Positions 8,101-15,123 are shown, counted from the first letter of the stretch. The stretch: DNA of 64,000 nucleotides from Oceanobacillus limi (GCF_900111445.1 NZ_FOHE01000005.1:1-64000), one strand, 5' to 3'. Notes: generated by a model from the letters alone, not told the origin. A program made the numbers and translations.

Positions 8101-10401
8101 TTTGGAAAACTAGCGATTCAACATACAGAAAAATACCAGGATACAAGCTTGAAGGCTCGCGTGAACTTTGTCTATGGTAGTTTTGTCAGCCATTGGAAAC
8201 AACACGTGAAATATAATGTTGACTATTTGGAACGGTCCCAGCAAATGTGTGTGGAATCTGGAAACCTTCACTTAGCCGGAGCAGCTGGGGCGTTTATTGG
8301 CTTGCTTCATTATATGAAAGGGGATAAGTTAGGTGATGTCAAAAAAGGAATCGACAGGCAATTAGCTTTTGCAAAACAAAACGAGTATGTACTAACGGAT
8401 AATTTTTTGTCTGAGATTACGAGTTGGATTGAAATACTTTCCAAGAAAGACTCGCCAATCATTTGGGATTATCCAGACTTTGAGGAAGACATCCCAGCAA
8501 CCATTATGCATTACACGATTCGCTTGCAGATGACGTATTTATTTGGTGCAGAACAAGAAGCTAAAAAAATTATGCAGAAAGTAGATCATCTTGTACATCA
8601 AACCCATGTACTTTTAATTACACCAGATTACTATTATTATCATGGGCTGTGGGTAACAAAGCTACTTCAAAATCAGCTAATCAAGCGTTCTGTCGGAAGG
8701 AAATTAATAAAAAGAGATTTAGCCAAGCTAAGAAAATGGGCAAGACAATCCCCGTCAAACTATAATCACAAATATTTGTTGGTGAAAGCAGAGTGGGACA
8801 GGCTTGCTAAGAAGGATCCTATTGCAGACTATAATAAATCGGTAGAAGCTGCAATTGAAAATGGATTCCTACAGGATATCGCGATTGCCAATGAATGTGC
8901 CGGTAATTACTTTCAAAGGAAAAATATAAAAACAGTTGCCACTACTTATTTAACGGAAGCATATGCTGCATATCGTAACTGGGGTGCAGAACGAAAAGCC
9001 TTTTTACTGCATCAGGACAATAAGGAATTTATTGATCGTCGAAAAAAATCGGCAGAAGGTAATGGTGAAGGATTGATCGATACGCAAGCAGCACTTAGGG
9101 CAGCTGCAGCAATCTCAGATGAAATTAAATTGGATCAAGTCTTAGCAAAATTAATGGATATTGTCCTGCAAAATGCTGGAGCAGAGTACGGATGTCTCGT
9201 CCTTAAACGAGATCAACGACTTCAAGTAGCAGCATCTAATGACACTACCAATGGGGTACAGGTTTTTGAAAAGCTGAAACAAATCGAGCATGTTGCACTT
9301 CCGCTATCGATTGTAACGTATGTAGATCAACGCCAAAAAGCCGTTGTATTAGATGACGTGATCCATCAAGGAGATTTTGCACATGACCAATATATTAAGC
9401 GGAAGAGAGCAAAATCGGTCCTATGTATGCCGATTTTATACCAAAATCAACTAACTGGGATTCTTTATTTAGAAAATAATCAGTCCACCCATGTGTTTAC
9501 GCATGATCGAATGGAATTTCTAACTGTGATTGCTTCACAAGCAGCCATTGCGATTGAAAATGCAAATTTGTATGCTAACTTAGAGGAAAAAGTAGCGAAG
9601 CGGACCGAACTCCTTTATGAAGCCAACATAAATTTACAGCAAGCTAACGAATCCCTTGCAACGTCAGAAGAAAATAGACGGCGGCTGGTTTCCAACATCA
9701 CACATGACCTAAGATCTCCTTTAGCAACTGTAAAGGGATATATGGATATCCTGTTAGACGGATTCATTGATCGTCCAGAGCAACAACAACAATATCTTCG
9801 AGCAGCAAAATCACGTCTAATATCTTTAGATGGTTTGGTACAGGATTTATTTGACCTGGCTAAGCTCGAATCAGGTGACATTTCCCTTGGGTTGGAAGTG
9901 CTGTCCATAGATAAACTATTTCACCATCTATGCTCACATGTGGAATGGGAAATTCAAAAAGCTGGATTAGACGCTGTAAGGGAAATTAAATGTGATAATA
10001 AAGATTCCCCTTTGGTAGAAGTAGATGTTACGCGCCTCGAACAGGTGATGACGAATCTTGTATCGAACGCAATTCAACATATGGAACATGGGAAAATATA
10101 CATGATACTTGATCGGAAAGATAAACAGGAAGTAACAATTGCCATTAAGGATGAGGGAGTAGGAATCCCGGAATCGGAGCAATCGCTAATATTTGATCGT
10201 TCCTATACGAATAGAAGATTAACGAAAGAAAAGGGAAATGGACTAGGACTTGCAATAACGAAAGAGATTATCCAACTACACAATGGCAAGATTTGGGTTG
10301 AAAGTAAAGCGGGAGAAGGAGCGACGTTTTTCTTTACGATTCCAGTGGTGGAATTTGCAAGCGAACCGATAGTTCAATCTATATATACGAAGATGCATTA
10401 A
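5194..10401 (+). CDS. Giant (pseudo)kinase-STAND ATPase-GAF-histidine kinase
   Basis: A 1735-residue multi-domain sensor. Order: Ser/Thr-kinase-like domain (about 5-285); AAA/STAND ATPase with Walker A GPSGMGKT (330-337) and Walker B LVLFIDDLQWAD; a long helical, TPR-like segment (about 650-1290); GAF (about 1310-1460); coiled coil; HisKA with H1504 in NITHDLRSPL; and HATPase with N, G1 (DEGVGIP) and G2 (GNGLGLA) boxes. The same order occurs in the family annotated as trifunctional kinase/ATP-binding/histidine kinase. Here the kinase catalytic loop reads HKSLHPKN, so the HRD Asp is Ser (129), and DFG reads TAF (147-149). Phosphotransfer by this domain is therefore doubtful. No membrane segment, so it should be cytosolic. 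The start is ambiguous: TTG 5173, ATG 5185 or ATG 5194; AGGATGG favours 5194. Likely partner: the response regulator at 4217. Confidence 0.92.
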   Translation: MEKIPGYQLMNQKIEGENWRLYRAFSKDDQRVVGVKEIINSFSTEYAVAETIHEYHLTKGLCDIAILHPERLERVGDKAFIITDYVDGNTLMDCLSKNGAMDIPTFLRMAIQLATNVEKVHQKHIIHKSLHPKNILLESKTNQIILTAFYQSTTLTNERPFPHISPYQLKGKVAYMSPEQTGRMNRNMDYRTDLYALGVIYYEMITGKLPFDLSNPSEMIHAHIAKKPKPPNEIHVNIPKIISDIILKLMAKNPDERYQSVSSLRLDLQKCFKELHQRGVIESFELDTHSQKRMLDKPSKLYGRNEAIRKVIQKFDDVQRGSKEFILVPGPSGMGKTALVHEIHKPLVRNSGYFISGKFVKLKNQVPYSPLIEAFQGLINQVLTEGADRIEKWKRLVESELGAYARVIASFVPEIKWIIGSQPSLPDLPPQGVHNRFRQAIKKFVSVFAQKEHPLVLFIDDLQWADAATLELLDYLLSNSDIQHVLVIGAYRQDEIEFGHPFEAMRAKLAEKTIHAVEIPVTPLQSEDIRQWVNESLSANEEDEDFIVAFMTRVTKGNPLYMVQLFQALHDESILFFESSTANWKADLTRLKQLSINDSIVAFMIKRMEKLENDTKSILQYAACFGNQFDLKSLALLTGNNYVETARMLWEGLNEGLIIPIDPSYKWVYPDEGMSFIDSNPPTYMFLHDKVQQAFYMTLSEQKRLETHLNIGKELVQRYSNEKIEDHIFEIVNHLNISRDQLSDQDRFDLIDWNYAAGERAKKSAAFKAALEFFRIGHELLPDDSWKRHYETTFNVLLGLGETLYLNHLFEDAEKIFDELLDQANSRYDQLTVYNLKINLYTHIHEVEKAVDTGLEGMKLFGWKIRKNPSKLAVGMELLRTKLALGKKSTDDLLALPPVQEKDHRQAMRTLINSNGPAYHVNQNLATVFMLRAIRFMLKYGDMDVSALVYNNYALTLSAGFHDYEGSSRFGKLAIQHTEKYQDTSLKARVNFVYGSFVSHWKQHVKYNVDYLERSQQMCVESGNLHLAGAAGAFIGLLHYMKGDKLGDVKKGIDRQLAFAKQNEYVLTDNFLSEITSWIEILSKKDSPIIWDYPDFEEDIPATIMHYTIRLQMTYLFGAEQEAKKIMQKVDHLVHQTHVLLITPDYYYYHGLWVTKLLQNQLIKRSVGRKLIKRDLAKLRKWARQSPSNYNHKYLLVKAEWDRLAKKDPIADYNKSVEAAIENGFLQDIAIANECAGNYFQRKNIKTVATTYLTEAYAAYRNWGAERKAFLLHQDNKEFIDRRKKSAEGNGEGLIDTQAALRAAAAISDEIKLDQVLAKLMDIVLQNAGAEYGCLVLKRDQRLQVAASNDTTNGVQVFEKLKQIEHVALPLSIVTYVDQRQKAVVLDDVIHQGDFAHDQYIKRKRAKSVLCMPILYQNQLTGILYLENNQSTHVFTHDRMEFLTVIASQAAIAIENANLYANLEEKVAKRTELLYEANINLQQANESLATSEENRRRLVSNITHDLRSPLATVKGYMDILLDGFIDRPEQQQQYLRAAKSRLISLDGLVQDLFDLAKLESGDISLGLEVLSIDKLFHHLCSHVEWEIQKAGLDAVREIKCDNKDSPLVEVDVTRLEQVMTNLVSNAIQHMEHGKIYMILDRKDKQEVTIAIKDEGVGIPESEQSLIFDRSYTNRRLTKEKGNGLGLAITKEIIQLHNGKIWVESKAGEGATFFFTIPVVEFASEPIVQSIYTKMH

Positions 10402-10446
10402 AAAGGGCTTTAAGAGGTTTCTTACTTCTTGAAGACCTTTTTCTTA
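10400..10446 (+). terminator. Terminator after the giant sensor kinase
   Basis: AAAAGGgCTTtAAGAgGT pairs across a short loop with ACtTCTTgAAGaCCTTTT (lower case marks mismatches), followed by a T-rich stretch. Confidence 0.7.
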
Positions 10447-10449
10447 TTT

Positions 10450-10475
10450 GTTTGATTTTATTCTGAAATGGGAAT
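10450..10475 (+). promoter_or_regulatory. Putative sigma-B promoter
   Basis: GTTTGA (10450-10455), a 14-bp spacer and GGGAAT (10470-10475) fit the Bacillus sigma-B pattern GTTTAA-N12-15-GGGWAW. It lies about 145 bp upstream of the winged-helix/LuxR operon. No strong sigma-A promoter was seen in the same gap. Confidence 0.45.
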
Positions 10476-10487
10476 AGTGGGGGATAT
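10471..10487 (+). promoter_or_regulatory. 17-bp motif shared with the pilus leader (copy 1)
   Basis: GGAATAGTGGGGGATAT recurs with one mismatch at 13296-13312, upstream of the Tad pilus locus. It overlaps the putative sigma-B -10. It is a candidate operator or promoter element common to both operons; the protein that binds it is unknown. Confidence 0.5.
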
Positions 10488-10619
10488 ATTATCTTTCTAG
10501 TCTGAACTAAAATAAAAGCATGTTCTCTCAGTTTAGTGGAATGAATTTTAACTGTCGGGACAATATTAAACAAAGTGCTACCAGTTCGTAACAAATCTAT
10601 TGAGAAGGAGGCGATCGTG

Positions 10620-10877
10620 ATGGAAAATAAAGACCTATTACCAATTCAGTTAGAATGCACCATGCTTTTTCAAACCAATCCATTCATGGTTGAAACGGTT
10701 GAAGGAATCGGAAAGCTTCTAAACCGAAGTTATGATGAGTTAGTACCTATTTTAAATCTTCTCGTCAAACAAGGAATCATTCAAAACCTTGGGGATAACG
10801 AAAATCCGCGATACCGATACAATGAACCGGCAATTACTACGGAGATTGATTTAACAGGAACTGTGAAAAAAGCATGA
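10620..10877 (+). CDS. Small winged-helix-like protein
   Basis: An 85-residue cytoplasmic protein. Residues about 10-65 fit a MarR/ArsR-like winged helix: the segment FMVETVEGIGKLLNRSYDEL is followed by ILNLLVKQGIIQNLGD and a beta-hairpin with YRYNEP. It may bind DNA or act as an interaction module. AAGGAGG lies 9 nt before the ATG at 10620; a GTG immediately before it (10617) is a less likely start. Its stop overlaps the next gene start by 4 bp (ATGA), so the two are translationally coupled and probably work together. No named family was recognised. Confidence 0.75.
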   Translation: MENKDLLPIQLECTMLFQTNPFMVETVEGIGKLLNRSYDELVPILNLLVKQGIIQNLGDNENPRYRYNEPAITTEIDLTGTVKKA

Positions 10878-12985
10878 GTCATAATGAAAATTTAGTAAAA
10901 GAATTACAATCGGTATATGCGGAAAAATATGAACTTTCAACGATTATTACAGATAAAAATGGAGAAGTCTTATCAGGTAAAGAAGGGAATAACCCTTTAT
11001 TTAATACACTATATGAACATTTGGAAGAGAATCTATTAGATAAAATCAAACAAGCCGAAGCCTATTCGTGGTCACATTCTACTCCCTATATATATGATCT
11101 GTGGCCAGGTATTTACACCATTGTCGCACCTATTGAATGGGAGCATGGAGAAAATTTTTATCTTTGGGCTGGATTAATGATTGAAGAGAACACAGAGAAT
11201 TTGGTAAAAGCTCAATTACATTCCGATATAGAGTGGAATAAAGTTTTGGACGAAACCCCTATCCTAACGCCAAAGCGAAAACAAAGATGGCTCGATGGAA
11301 TGAAAAAGCTAGCTAATCTATTATCACTATGCTATAAAGATTTAGATGAAGCGTCCTTTTACAACAAACAAAATAAGTTATTTCAACATGCAACCCAGGC
11401 TGGGAATTCCATCGAATTATTTTTTGAACGCTTTATTTCTACACACCCTGATTTTGAATTTCTTGGAATAGCCAGTCCTTCCACTGAAGATATGTATAAA
11501 ATAAAACACGTGTATGGTGAAAAGATTCAACCTCTTCAAGGATTAACGTTTTCTCCTGGGGAGGGATTTTTAGGACGTATTTTAATAACCGATAAGCATG
11601 AATTCTGGGAAAATGTAGACAAGGATCCTCGTTCCATTTTATTTAAACGACATCATGTTTATCCGAAGTCGTTTTTTTGTATCCCATTAAAGAATGATCA
11701 AGGAATAATCGCCTTACTTTTTGGGGGAAGTTATTCCCGTGTCAACTTTTCAAAGAAAAGCATGGAGTTGGCAAAGACATTAGCAACGATTGTGCAAACA
11801 GGGTTTTTATTTCAAGAATTATCCCAAGAAAATATCATCCAAAAGAATCGCCTTACTTCATTAATCGAAATAAGTAAGCTGATGGCAGCTACTCCAGATT
11901 ACAAGCGAATCATATACATATTGGTGGATATTAGCTTGAACTTGATAGAAGGGGTCTTTTCAGCAGTTGTTCTAAAAGATCCAAAAAGCGAACAGGTAAA
12001 AATTGTTTCTCGTGGAAGTCCCGAACGTGACCTTGGGGAATATGCTAAAGAAGTTTTAGACCGTTATAGGAGTCGTTCCGTATCGACTGACCACATCGAA
12101 ATTTCTACTCCGAGTATTGAAATATCGAATGGAAAGCTGCTTATTGAATGTCCGCTTTGTTATCGCGATAATATTTTAGGAGTATTATGTGTTGGAACAA
12201 ATGCAGAAGAGAAACATCAAGTGGAGGAGCATATGAGCTTTTTGCAAACTTTAGCAATTATTGGTGGGATTTCCCTACAGCTTGTGGAACAAGGAGAAGG
12301 AAGTAGGATGGATAAAGAAGTCGATTTTCTCTCTCGTGCTATTGAACAGTTTGAAAAAGATGCTTATAAGAAGATAGAAGACGCTGCAAAGATAGCAAAA
12401 GAATTTTCATTAAGACAAGGACTTCCACTTACTCTGGTTCAAGACATTACAAATGCTTGTCGTTTAGCAGTTTATTCGCCTAATTTCCTAAGAGAGGTAT
12501 TTTTAGATACGAACATTGCTGAGGTAATTGAGGAAGGGAAGAAGCTTATTCATCGTCAAGCGGAATGGACAGAAGCAAATTCAAGTGCCCAAATTTTTGC
12601 TTTGGTACAGGTTTATCTAAAGGGAGAGTTAGATGCGTTTGTAAATGAAATGGATCAAAAAGTCGGTATCATTGAGGAGTTTTATCAATATCTTCAAGAA
12701 ACACAAGTCCTTGAAGAAGAAATTACAATTTCAGCCCCGGTCGATCCAGTTGATAAAATAGATTCGATTACGAGTACGATTAAAGAATTGAAGTTATCAC
12801 CAAGAGAGCAGGAGGTGCTTGATTTAGTTATTCAAGGTCTAAATAACAAAGAAATAGCGGAACAGCTTTATATTAGTGGACATACCGTAAAGAATCACGT
12901 TACAAAAATCTTTCAAAAGCTTGAAGTCCCTGATCGAGCCCATGCAATTTCTAAAGTTTATCGACTAAAACATAGTTCTGGCTAA
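10874..12985 (+). CDS. GAF-domain LuxR-family transcriptional regulator
   Basis: A 703-residue cytoplasmic regulator. The N-terminal half contains sensory segments: an amino-terminal PocR/PAS-like part (about 1-130), then at least two GAF-like regions (about 165-310 and 330-480). A helical linker (about 490-610) leads to a C-terminal LuxR/NarL HTH: LSPREQEVLDLVIQGLNNKE followed by IAEQLYISGHTVKNH. It lacks a receiver aspartate, so it should respond to a ligand, to redox state or to the coupled winged-helix protein. Its HTH closely resembles that of the GGDEF-EAL-LuxR protein at 32938-35421, which suggests overlapping targets. The adjacent downstream Tad pilus locus is a plausible target; that is inference. 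Confidence 0.85.
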   Translation: MSHNENLVKELQSVYAEKYELSTIITDKNGEVLSGKEGNNPLFNTLYEHLEENLLDKIKQAEAYSWSHSTPYIYDLWPGIYTIVAPIEWEHGENFYLWAGLMIEENTENLVKAQLHSDIEWNKVLDETPILTPKRKQRWLDGMKKLANLLSLCYKDLDEASFYNKQNKLFQHATQAGNSIELFFERFISTHPDFEFLGIASPSTEDMYKIKHVYGEKIQPLQGLTFSPGEGFLGRILITDKHEFWENVDKDPRSILFKRHHVYPKSFFCIPLKNDQGIIALLFGGSYSRVNFSKKSMELAKTLATIVQTGFLFQELSQENIIQKNRLTSLIEISKLMAATPDYKRIIYILVDISLNLIEGVFSAVVLKDPKSEQVKIVSRGSPERDLGEYAKEVLDRYRSRSVSTDHIEISTPSIEISNGKLLIECPLCYRDNILGVLCVGTNAEEKHQVEEHMSFLQTLAIIGGISLQLVEQGEGSRMDKEVDFLSRAIEQFEKDAYKKIEDAAKIAKEFSLRQGLPLTLVQDITNACRLAVYSPNFLREVFLDTNIAEVIEEGKKLIHRQAEWTEANSSAQIFALVQVYLKGELDAFVNEMDQKVGIIEEFYQYLQETQVLEEEITISAPVDPVDKIDSITSTIKELKLSPREQEVLDLVIQGLNNKEIAEQLYISGHTVKNHVTKIFQKLEVPDRAHAISKVYRLKHSSG

Positions 12986-13007
12986 CGTGAAGAGAATAAT
13001 CACATGT

Positions 13008-13040
13008 AAAACCCGCACGTCGTTTCGTTCGGGTTTTTTT
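13008..13040 (+). terminator. Terminator after the LuxR operon
   Basis: AAACCCG pairs with CGGGTTT across a loop and is followed by a run of T residues. Confidence 0.85.
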
Positions 13041-13065
13041 AACATGGTTGGTAGGAAAGCTTCAT

Positions 13066-13165
13066 AATTGTAATGATCGCCCCATCCCAAGTGTGACCAC
13101 CCCAAATCCAATATAAACGACCCATCTCGGAGTGCGACCATCCCATTTTGTTTCCCACCATCCAA
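13066..13165. repeat. Degenerate ~20-bp-period intergenic repeat
   Basis: Four to five units with cores GATCGCCCC, TGACCACCCC, CGACCCATC, CGACCATCCC and CACCATCC recur every 20-21 bp. On the minus strand they read GGTCG/GGTCA-like cores. The period resembles that of the GTTGAT array at 47.5 kb, but the unit sequence is clearly different or strongly diverged. Confidence 0.5.
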
Positions 13166-13244
13166 CCACAAAAACCAATCTCCTAAAGGCTTTTCCCTCT
13201 CCCTCCCAGCCTCTCTAGCCATCAGTCCTATAGGAATAAATCCC

Positions 13245-13388
13245 ATTGTGCCGGGTATAGGAACGGTGTCCTATGTCGTAAGCCTGCAAAGAACAGGAAT
13301 GGTGGGGGATATTTTCAAACCCTAAAACAATGCATAATAAGGACATAAGTTGGTCAGCAAATGCTACGCCAACCCAAACTAACAGGAG
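13245..13388 (+). promoter_or_regulatory. Structured leader upstream of the pilus locus
   Basis: Three local hairpins occur in order: TATAGGA/TCCTATG near 13255-13275, CCTG/CAGG around 13283-13297, and GTTGG..AGCA/TGCT..CCAAC at 13349-13373, ending just before the Shine-Dalgarno. A CATAAT hexamer at 13333 could be a -10, though without a good -35. It does not match any riboswitch class I could recognise. Confidence 0.4.
13296..13312 (+). promoter_or_regulatory. 17-bp motif shared with the LuxR operon leader (copy 2)
   Basis: GGAATGGTGGGGGATAT differs by one base from the copy at 10471-10487. A second shared block (CTAAAAYAA followed by GCAT) lies 26 bp downstream here and 36 bp downstream of copy 1, a difference of about one helical turn. 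Confidence 0.5.
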
Positions 13389-13742
13389 GTGCTGAAGATT
13401 AAGTTAATCAACGTCAACACGGATCAAGTGATTGCTGAGGATGTAAAACCTGCTTATTCCTTTTGGAAAAGATTGAAAGGATTAATGGGAACCAAACGTT
13501 TACCTGAAAGTACAGGTCTTCATCTAAAACCTTGCCCATCGATCCATACGTTCTTTATGAAATATAGCATTGATATTTTATACCTGAATACCAATAGTGA
13601 GATCGTCGGAATCGAAGAAAGCTTGGAACCTGGAAAAATCGGCAAACGATTTGCCAATGTAAAATCAGTTATTGAACTTCCGGCTGGCACGATTAATCGT
13701 ACTTCACTAAGTATTGGACAGGCAGTAGCATTAAAAAAATAA
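13389..13742 (+). CDS. DUF192 family protein
   Basis: A 114-117 residue protein of the DUF192 family. Conserved features are SFWKRLKGLMGTKRLP, the block CPSIHTFFMKYSIDILYL and a C-terminal VIELPAGT. Function in the family is unknown. It lies 32 bp upstream of the first pilin gene and is probably co-transcribed. The start is unusual. The GTG at 13389 overlaps the AGGAGGTG Shine-Dalgarno (13384-13391) and could not be used with it. An in-frame ATT at 13398 has ideal spacing and would give the natural-looking N-terminus MKLINVNT. There is no signal peptide, unlike many DUF192 proteins. Confidence 0.85.
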   Translation: MLKIKLINVNTDQVIAEDVKPAYSFWKRLKGLMGTKRLPESTGLHLKPCPSIHTFFMKYSIDILYLNTNSEIVGIEESLEPGKIGKRFANVKSVIELPAGTINRTSLSIGQAVALKK

Positions 13743-13774
13743 AACGATATTCATCTAAAAAGGAGAAACCAAAT

Positions 13775-13948
13775 ATGTTAAACAAAATCAAAGGCTTATT
13801 TGTTGAAGAAAAAGGACAAGGAATGACAGAATACGGACTAATCTTAGGTCTAATTGCAGTCGGAGTAATTGCCGTACTTGTAACATTAGGTGGAGAAATT
13901 AAAGCAGTATTCGAAGGAATTACAGGTAAATTCACTCCAGCTGAATAA
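13775..13948 (+). CDS. Flp-type pilin, copy 1
   Basis: Structural subunit of the type IVc (Tad/Flp) pilus, 57 residues. A short basic leader MLNKIKGLFVEEKG precedes the predicted cleavage site G|QGMTEY, with the Glu-Tyr pair at mature positions +5/+6 typical of Flp pilins. A single hydrophobic helix follows. AAAAGGAG lies 9-10 nt before the ATG. Maturation should depend on the prepilin peptidase encoded at 14614. It is identical in protein sequence to copy 2. It is too short for most gene finders but well supported by the triplication and the locus. Confidence 0.93.
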   Translation: MLNKIKGLFVEEKGQGMTEYGLILGLIAVGVIAVLVTLGGEIKAVFEGITGKFTPAE

Positions 13949-13975
13949 GAAACAATTCCATTAAACAATGCTTAA

Positions 13976-14014
13976 TCGCGAGCCACGGAAAACGTTGTGT
14001 ATTTCCTCATGCGA
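13976..14014 (+). promoter_or_regulatory. Inter-pilin stem-loop 1
   Basis: TCGC...GGAAA pairs with TTTCC...GCGA across a loop. The identical element recurs after copy 2. There is no U tail, so mRNA processing or stabilisation is more likely than termination. Confidence 0.5.
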
Positions 14015-14052
14015 CATCCAAAAAAATTTATATCTAAAAAGGAGAAACAAAT

Positions 14053-14226
14053 ATGTTAAACAAAATCAAAGGCTTATTCGTAGAAGAAAAAGGACAAGGA
14101 ATGACAGAATACGGTCTAATCTTAGGTCTAATTGCAGTAGGAGTAATCGCCGTACTTGTAACATTAGGTGGAGAAATTAAAGCAGTATTCGAAGGAATTA
14201 CAGGTAAATTCACTCCAGCTGAATAA
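14053..14226 (+). CDS. Flp-type pilin, copy 2
   Basis: 57 residues, identical at the protein level to copy 1 with a few silent differences. It has the same leader, the same G|QGMTEY processing site and the same hydrophobic helix ending EIKAVFEGITGKFTPAE. AAAAGGAG precedes the ATG. Two identical copies raise pilin dosage, or one may be a donor for gene conversion. Confidence 0.93.
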   Translation: MLNKIKGLFVEEKGQGMTEYGLILGLIAVGVIAVLVTLGGEIKAVFEGITGKFTPAE

Positions 14227-14253
14227 GAAACAATTCCATTAAACAATGCTTAA

Positions 14254-14292
14254 TCGCGAGCCACGGAAAACGTTGTGTATTTCCTCATGCGA
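14254..14292 (+). promoter_or_regulatory. Inter-pilin stem-loop 2
   Basis: Exact repeat of the hairpin at 13976-14014, lying between pilin copies 2 and 3. Confidence 0.5.
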
Positions 14293-14331
14293 CATCCAAA
14301 AAAATTTATATCTAAAAAGGAGAAACCAAAT

Positions 14332-14523
14332 ATGTTAAACAAAATCAAAGGCTTATTTGTTGAAGAAAAAGGACAAGGAATGACAGAATACGGTCTAATC
14401 TTAGGTCTAATTGCAGTCGGAGTAATCGCCGTACTTGTAACATTAGGTGGAGAAATTAAAACAGTTTTCCAAGACCTAGTAGGTAAATTACAAAGCTCAG
14501 GAACAGATACAACTACGCCATAA
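14332..14523 (+). CDS. Flp-type pilin, copy 3 (divergent C-terminus)
   Basis: 63 residues. The first 43 residues equal copies 1 and 2, including the G|QGMTEY processing site. The tail differs (TVFQDLVGKLQSSGTDTTTP) and is longer and Thr-rich. The exposed C-terminus of Flp pilins faces the filament surface, so this copy could be a variant major pilin or a minor/tip pilin. It is followed by a strong hairpin that probably limits read-through into the assembly genes. Confidence 0.93.
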   Translation: MLNKIKGLFVEEKGQGMTEYGLILGLIAVGVIAVLVTLGGEIKTVFQDLVGKLQSSGTDTTTP

Positions 14524-14546
14524 TAGAATTAGTTTAAAAATGCATG

Positions 14547-14576
14547 AGGATCCTATGTTTTCGTAGGATCCTTTTC
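14547..14576 (+). terminator. Hairpin between pilins and assembly genes
   Basis: A perfect 9-bp stem AGGATCCTA/TAGGATCCT with an 8-nt loop followed by TTTT. It is probably a leaky terminator that keeps pilin mRNA in excess over the downstream tad genes, since no other clear promoter precedes 14614. Confidence 0.8.
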
Positions 14577-14613
14577 CAAAGAAAATCAAACCATGAATGA
14601 AAGGATGGACAAG

Positions 14614-15123
14614 ATGATTGATATTTTTCTCTTCATCATATTAGCAATCTGTGTTACTACCGATCTAAAAAGCCGCATGATTTATAACAACGTGATATAT
14701 CCTGCTTTACTCATGACATTCATCTTCCATTTCGCTACGGGCGGATGGGACGCTCTTAGCCATTCTTTCATTGGTTTTTTGATTGGCTTTGGCTTATTGC
14801 TTATCCCTTATTTTATGGGAGGCATGGGTGCAGGTGATGTGAAATTATTGGGATTGATTGGCGCGTTAAAAGGTGGCGCATTTGTTTTTCAATCCTTTTT
14901 GTACACGGCAATCGTTGGTGCAATCATGGCGATTATTATTATCTTAATACGCCGAGGCATGCTTAAATCATTGCTTTATTTCATTGCTAGTTTAAAAAGC
15001 GGTGTTGTATTAAAAGGCGGTATCTCGAAAGGCTCCCTTACAGCAACCTATCCCTATGGTGTTGCCATTGCAGCAGGTACTGTTGTGAGTATGGTGCTTG
15101 CACAAGGATGGGTTGTCCTATGA
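14614..15123 (+). CDS. Prepilin peptidase, TadV/CpaA type (A24)
   Basis: Membrane aspartic protease that cleaves the Flp pilin leaders, about 169 residues and at least five hydrophobic segments. The two catalytic Asp are in TDLKSRMIYN (near the N-terminus) and GMGAGDVKLLG. It lacks the N-methylase domain of long PilD proteins, as usual for CpaA/TadV. The ATG at 14614 has AAGGATGG at good spacing; in-frame ATGs at 14593 and 14605 are alternatives. It overlaps the next gene by 4 bp (ATGA). Confidence 0.92.
   Translation: MIDIFLFIILAICVTTDLKSRMIYNNVIYPALLMTFIFHFATGGWDALSHSFIGFLIGFGLLLIPYFMGGMGAGDVKLLGLIGALKGGAFVFQSFLYTAIVGAIMAIIIILIRRGMLKSLLYFIASLKSGVVLKGGISKGSLTATYPYGVAIAAGTVVSMVLAQGWVVL

Larger units (their letters stand above)
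13754..14460 (+). repeat. Tandem triplication of a ~278-bp pilin unit
   Basis: The three pilin ATGs are at 13775, 14053 and 14332 (spacing 278 and 279 bp). Copies 1 and 2 encode identical proteins and share their 3' intergenic sequence almost exactly. Copy 3 diverges after about codon 43. Near-identity suggests recent or gene-converted amplification. Confidence 0.95.

Noticed and set aside
12965-13246. 93-residue minus-strand ORF
   Set aside because: It runs through the terminator and the ~20-bp repeat; its repeated short motifs reflect the repeat and not a protein.
13245-13388. c-di-GMP-I riboswitch before the pilus locus
   Set aside because: The conserved GGCAAACC and GCAAAGCCACGG-type blocks of GEMM-I are not present.
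13968-14246. ORFs overlapping the pilin repeats on both strands
   Set aside because: Shadows of the three Flp pilin genes; the real frames have ribosome sites and pilin motifs.
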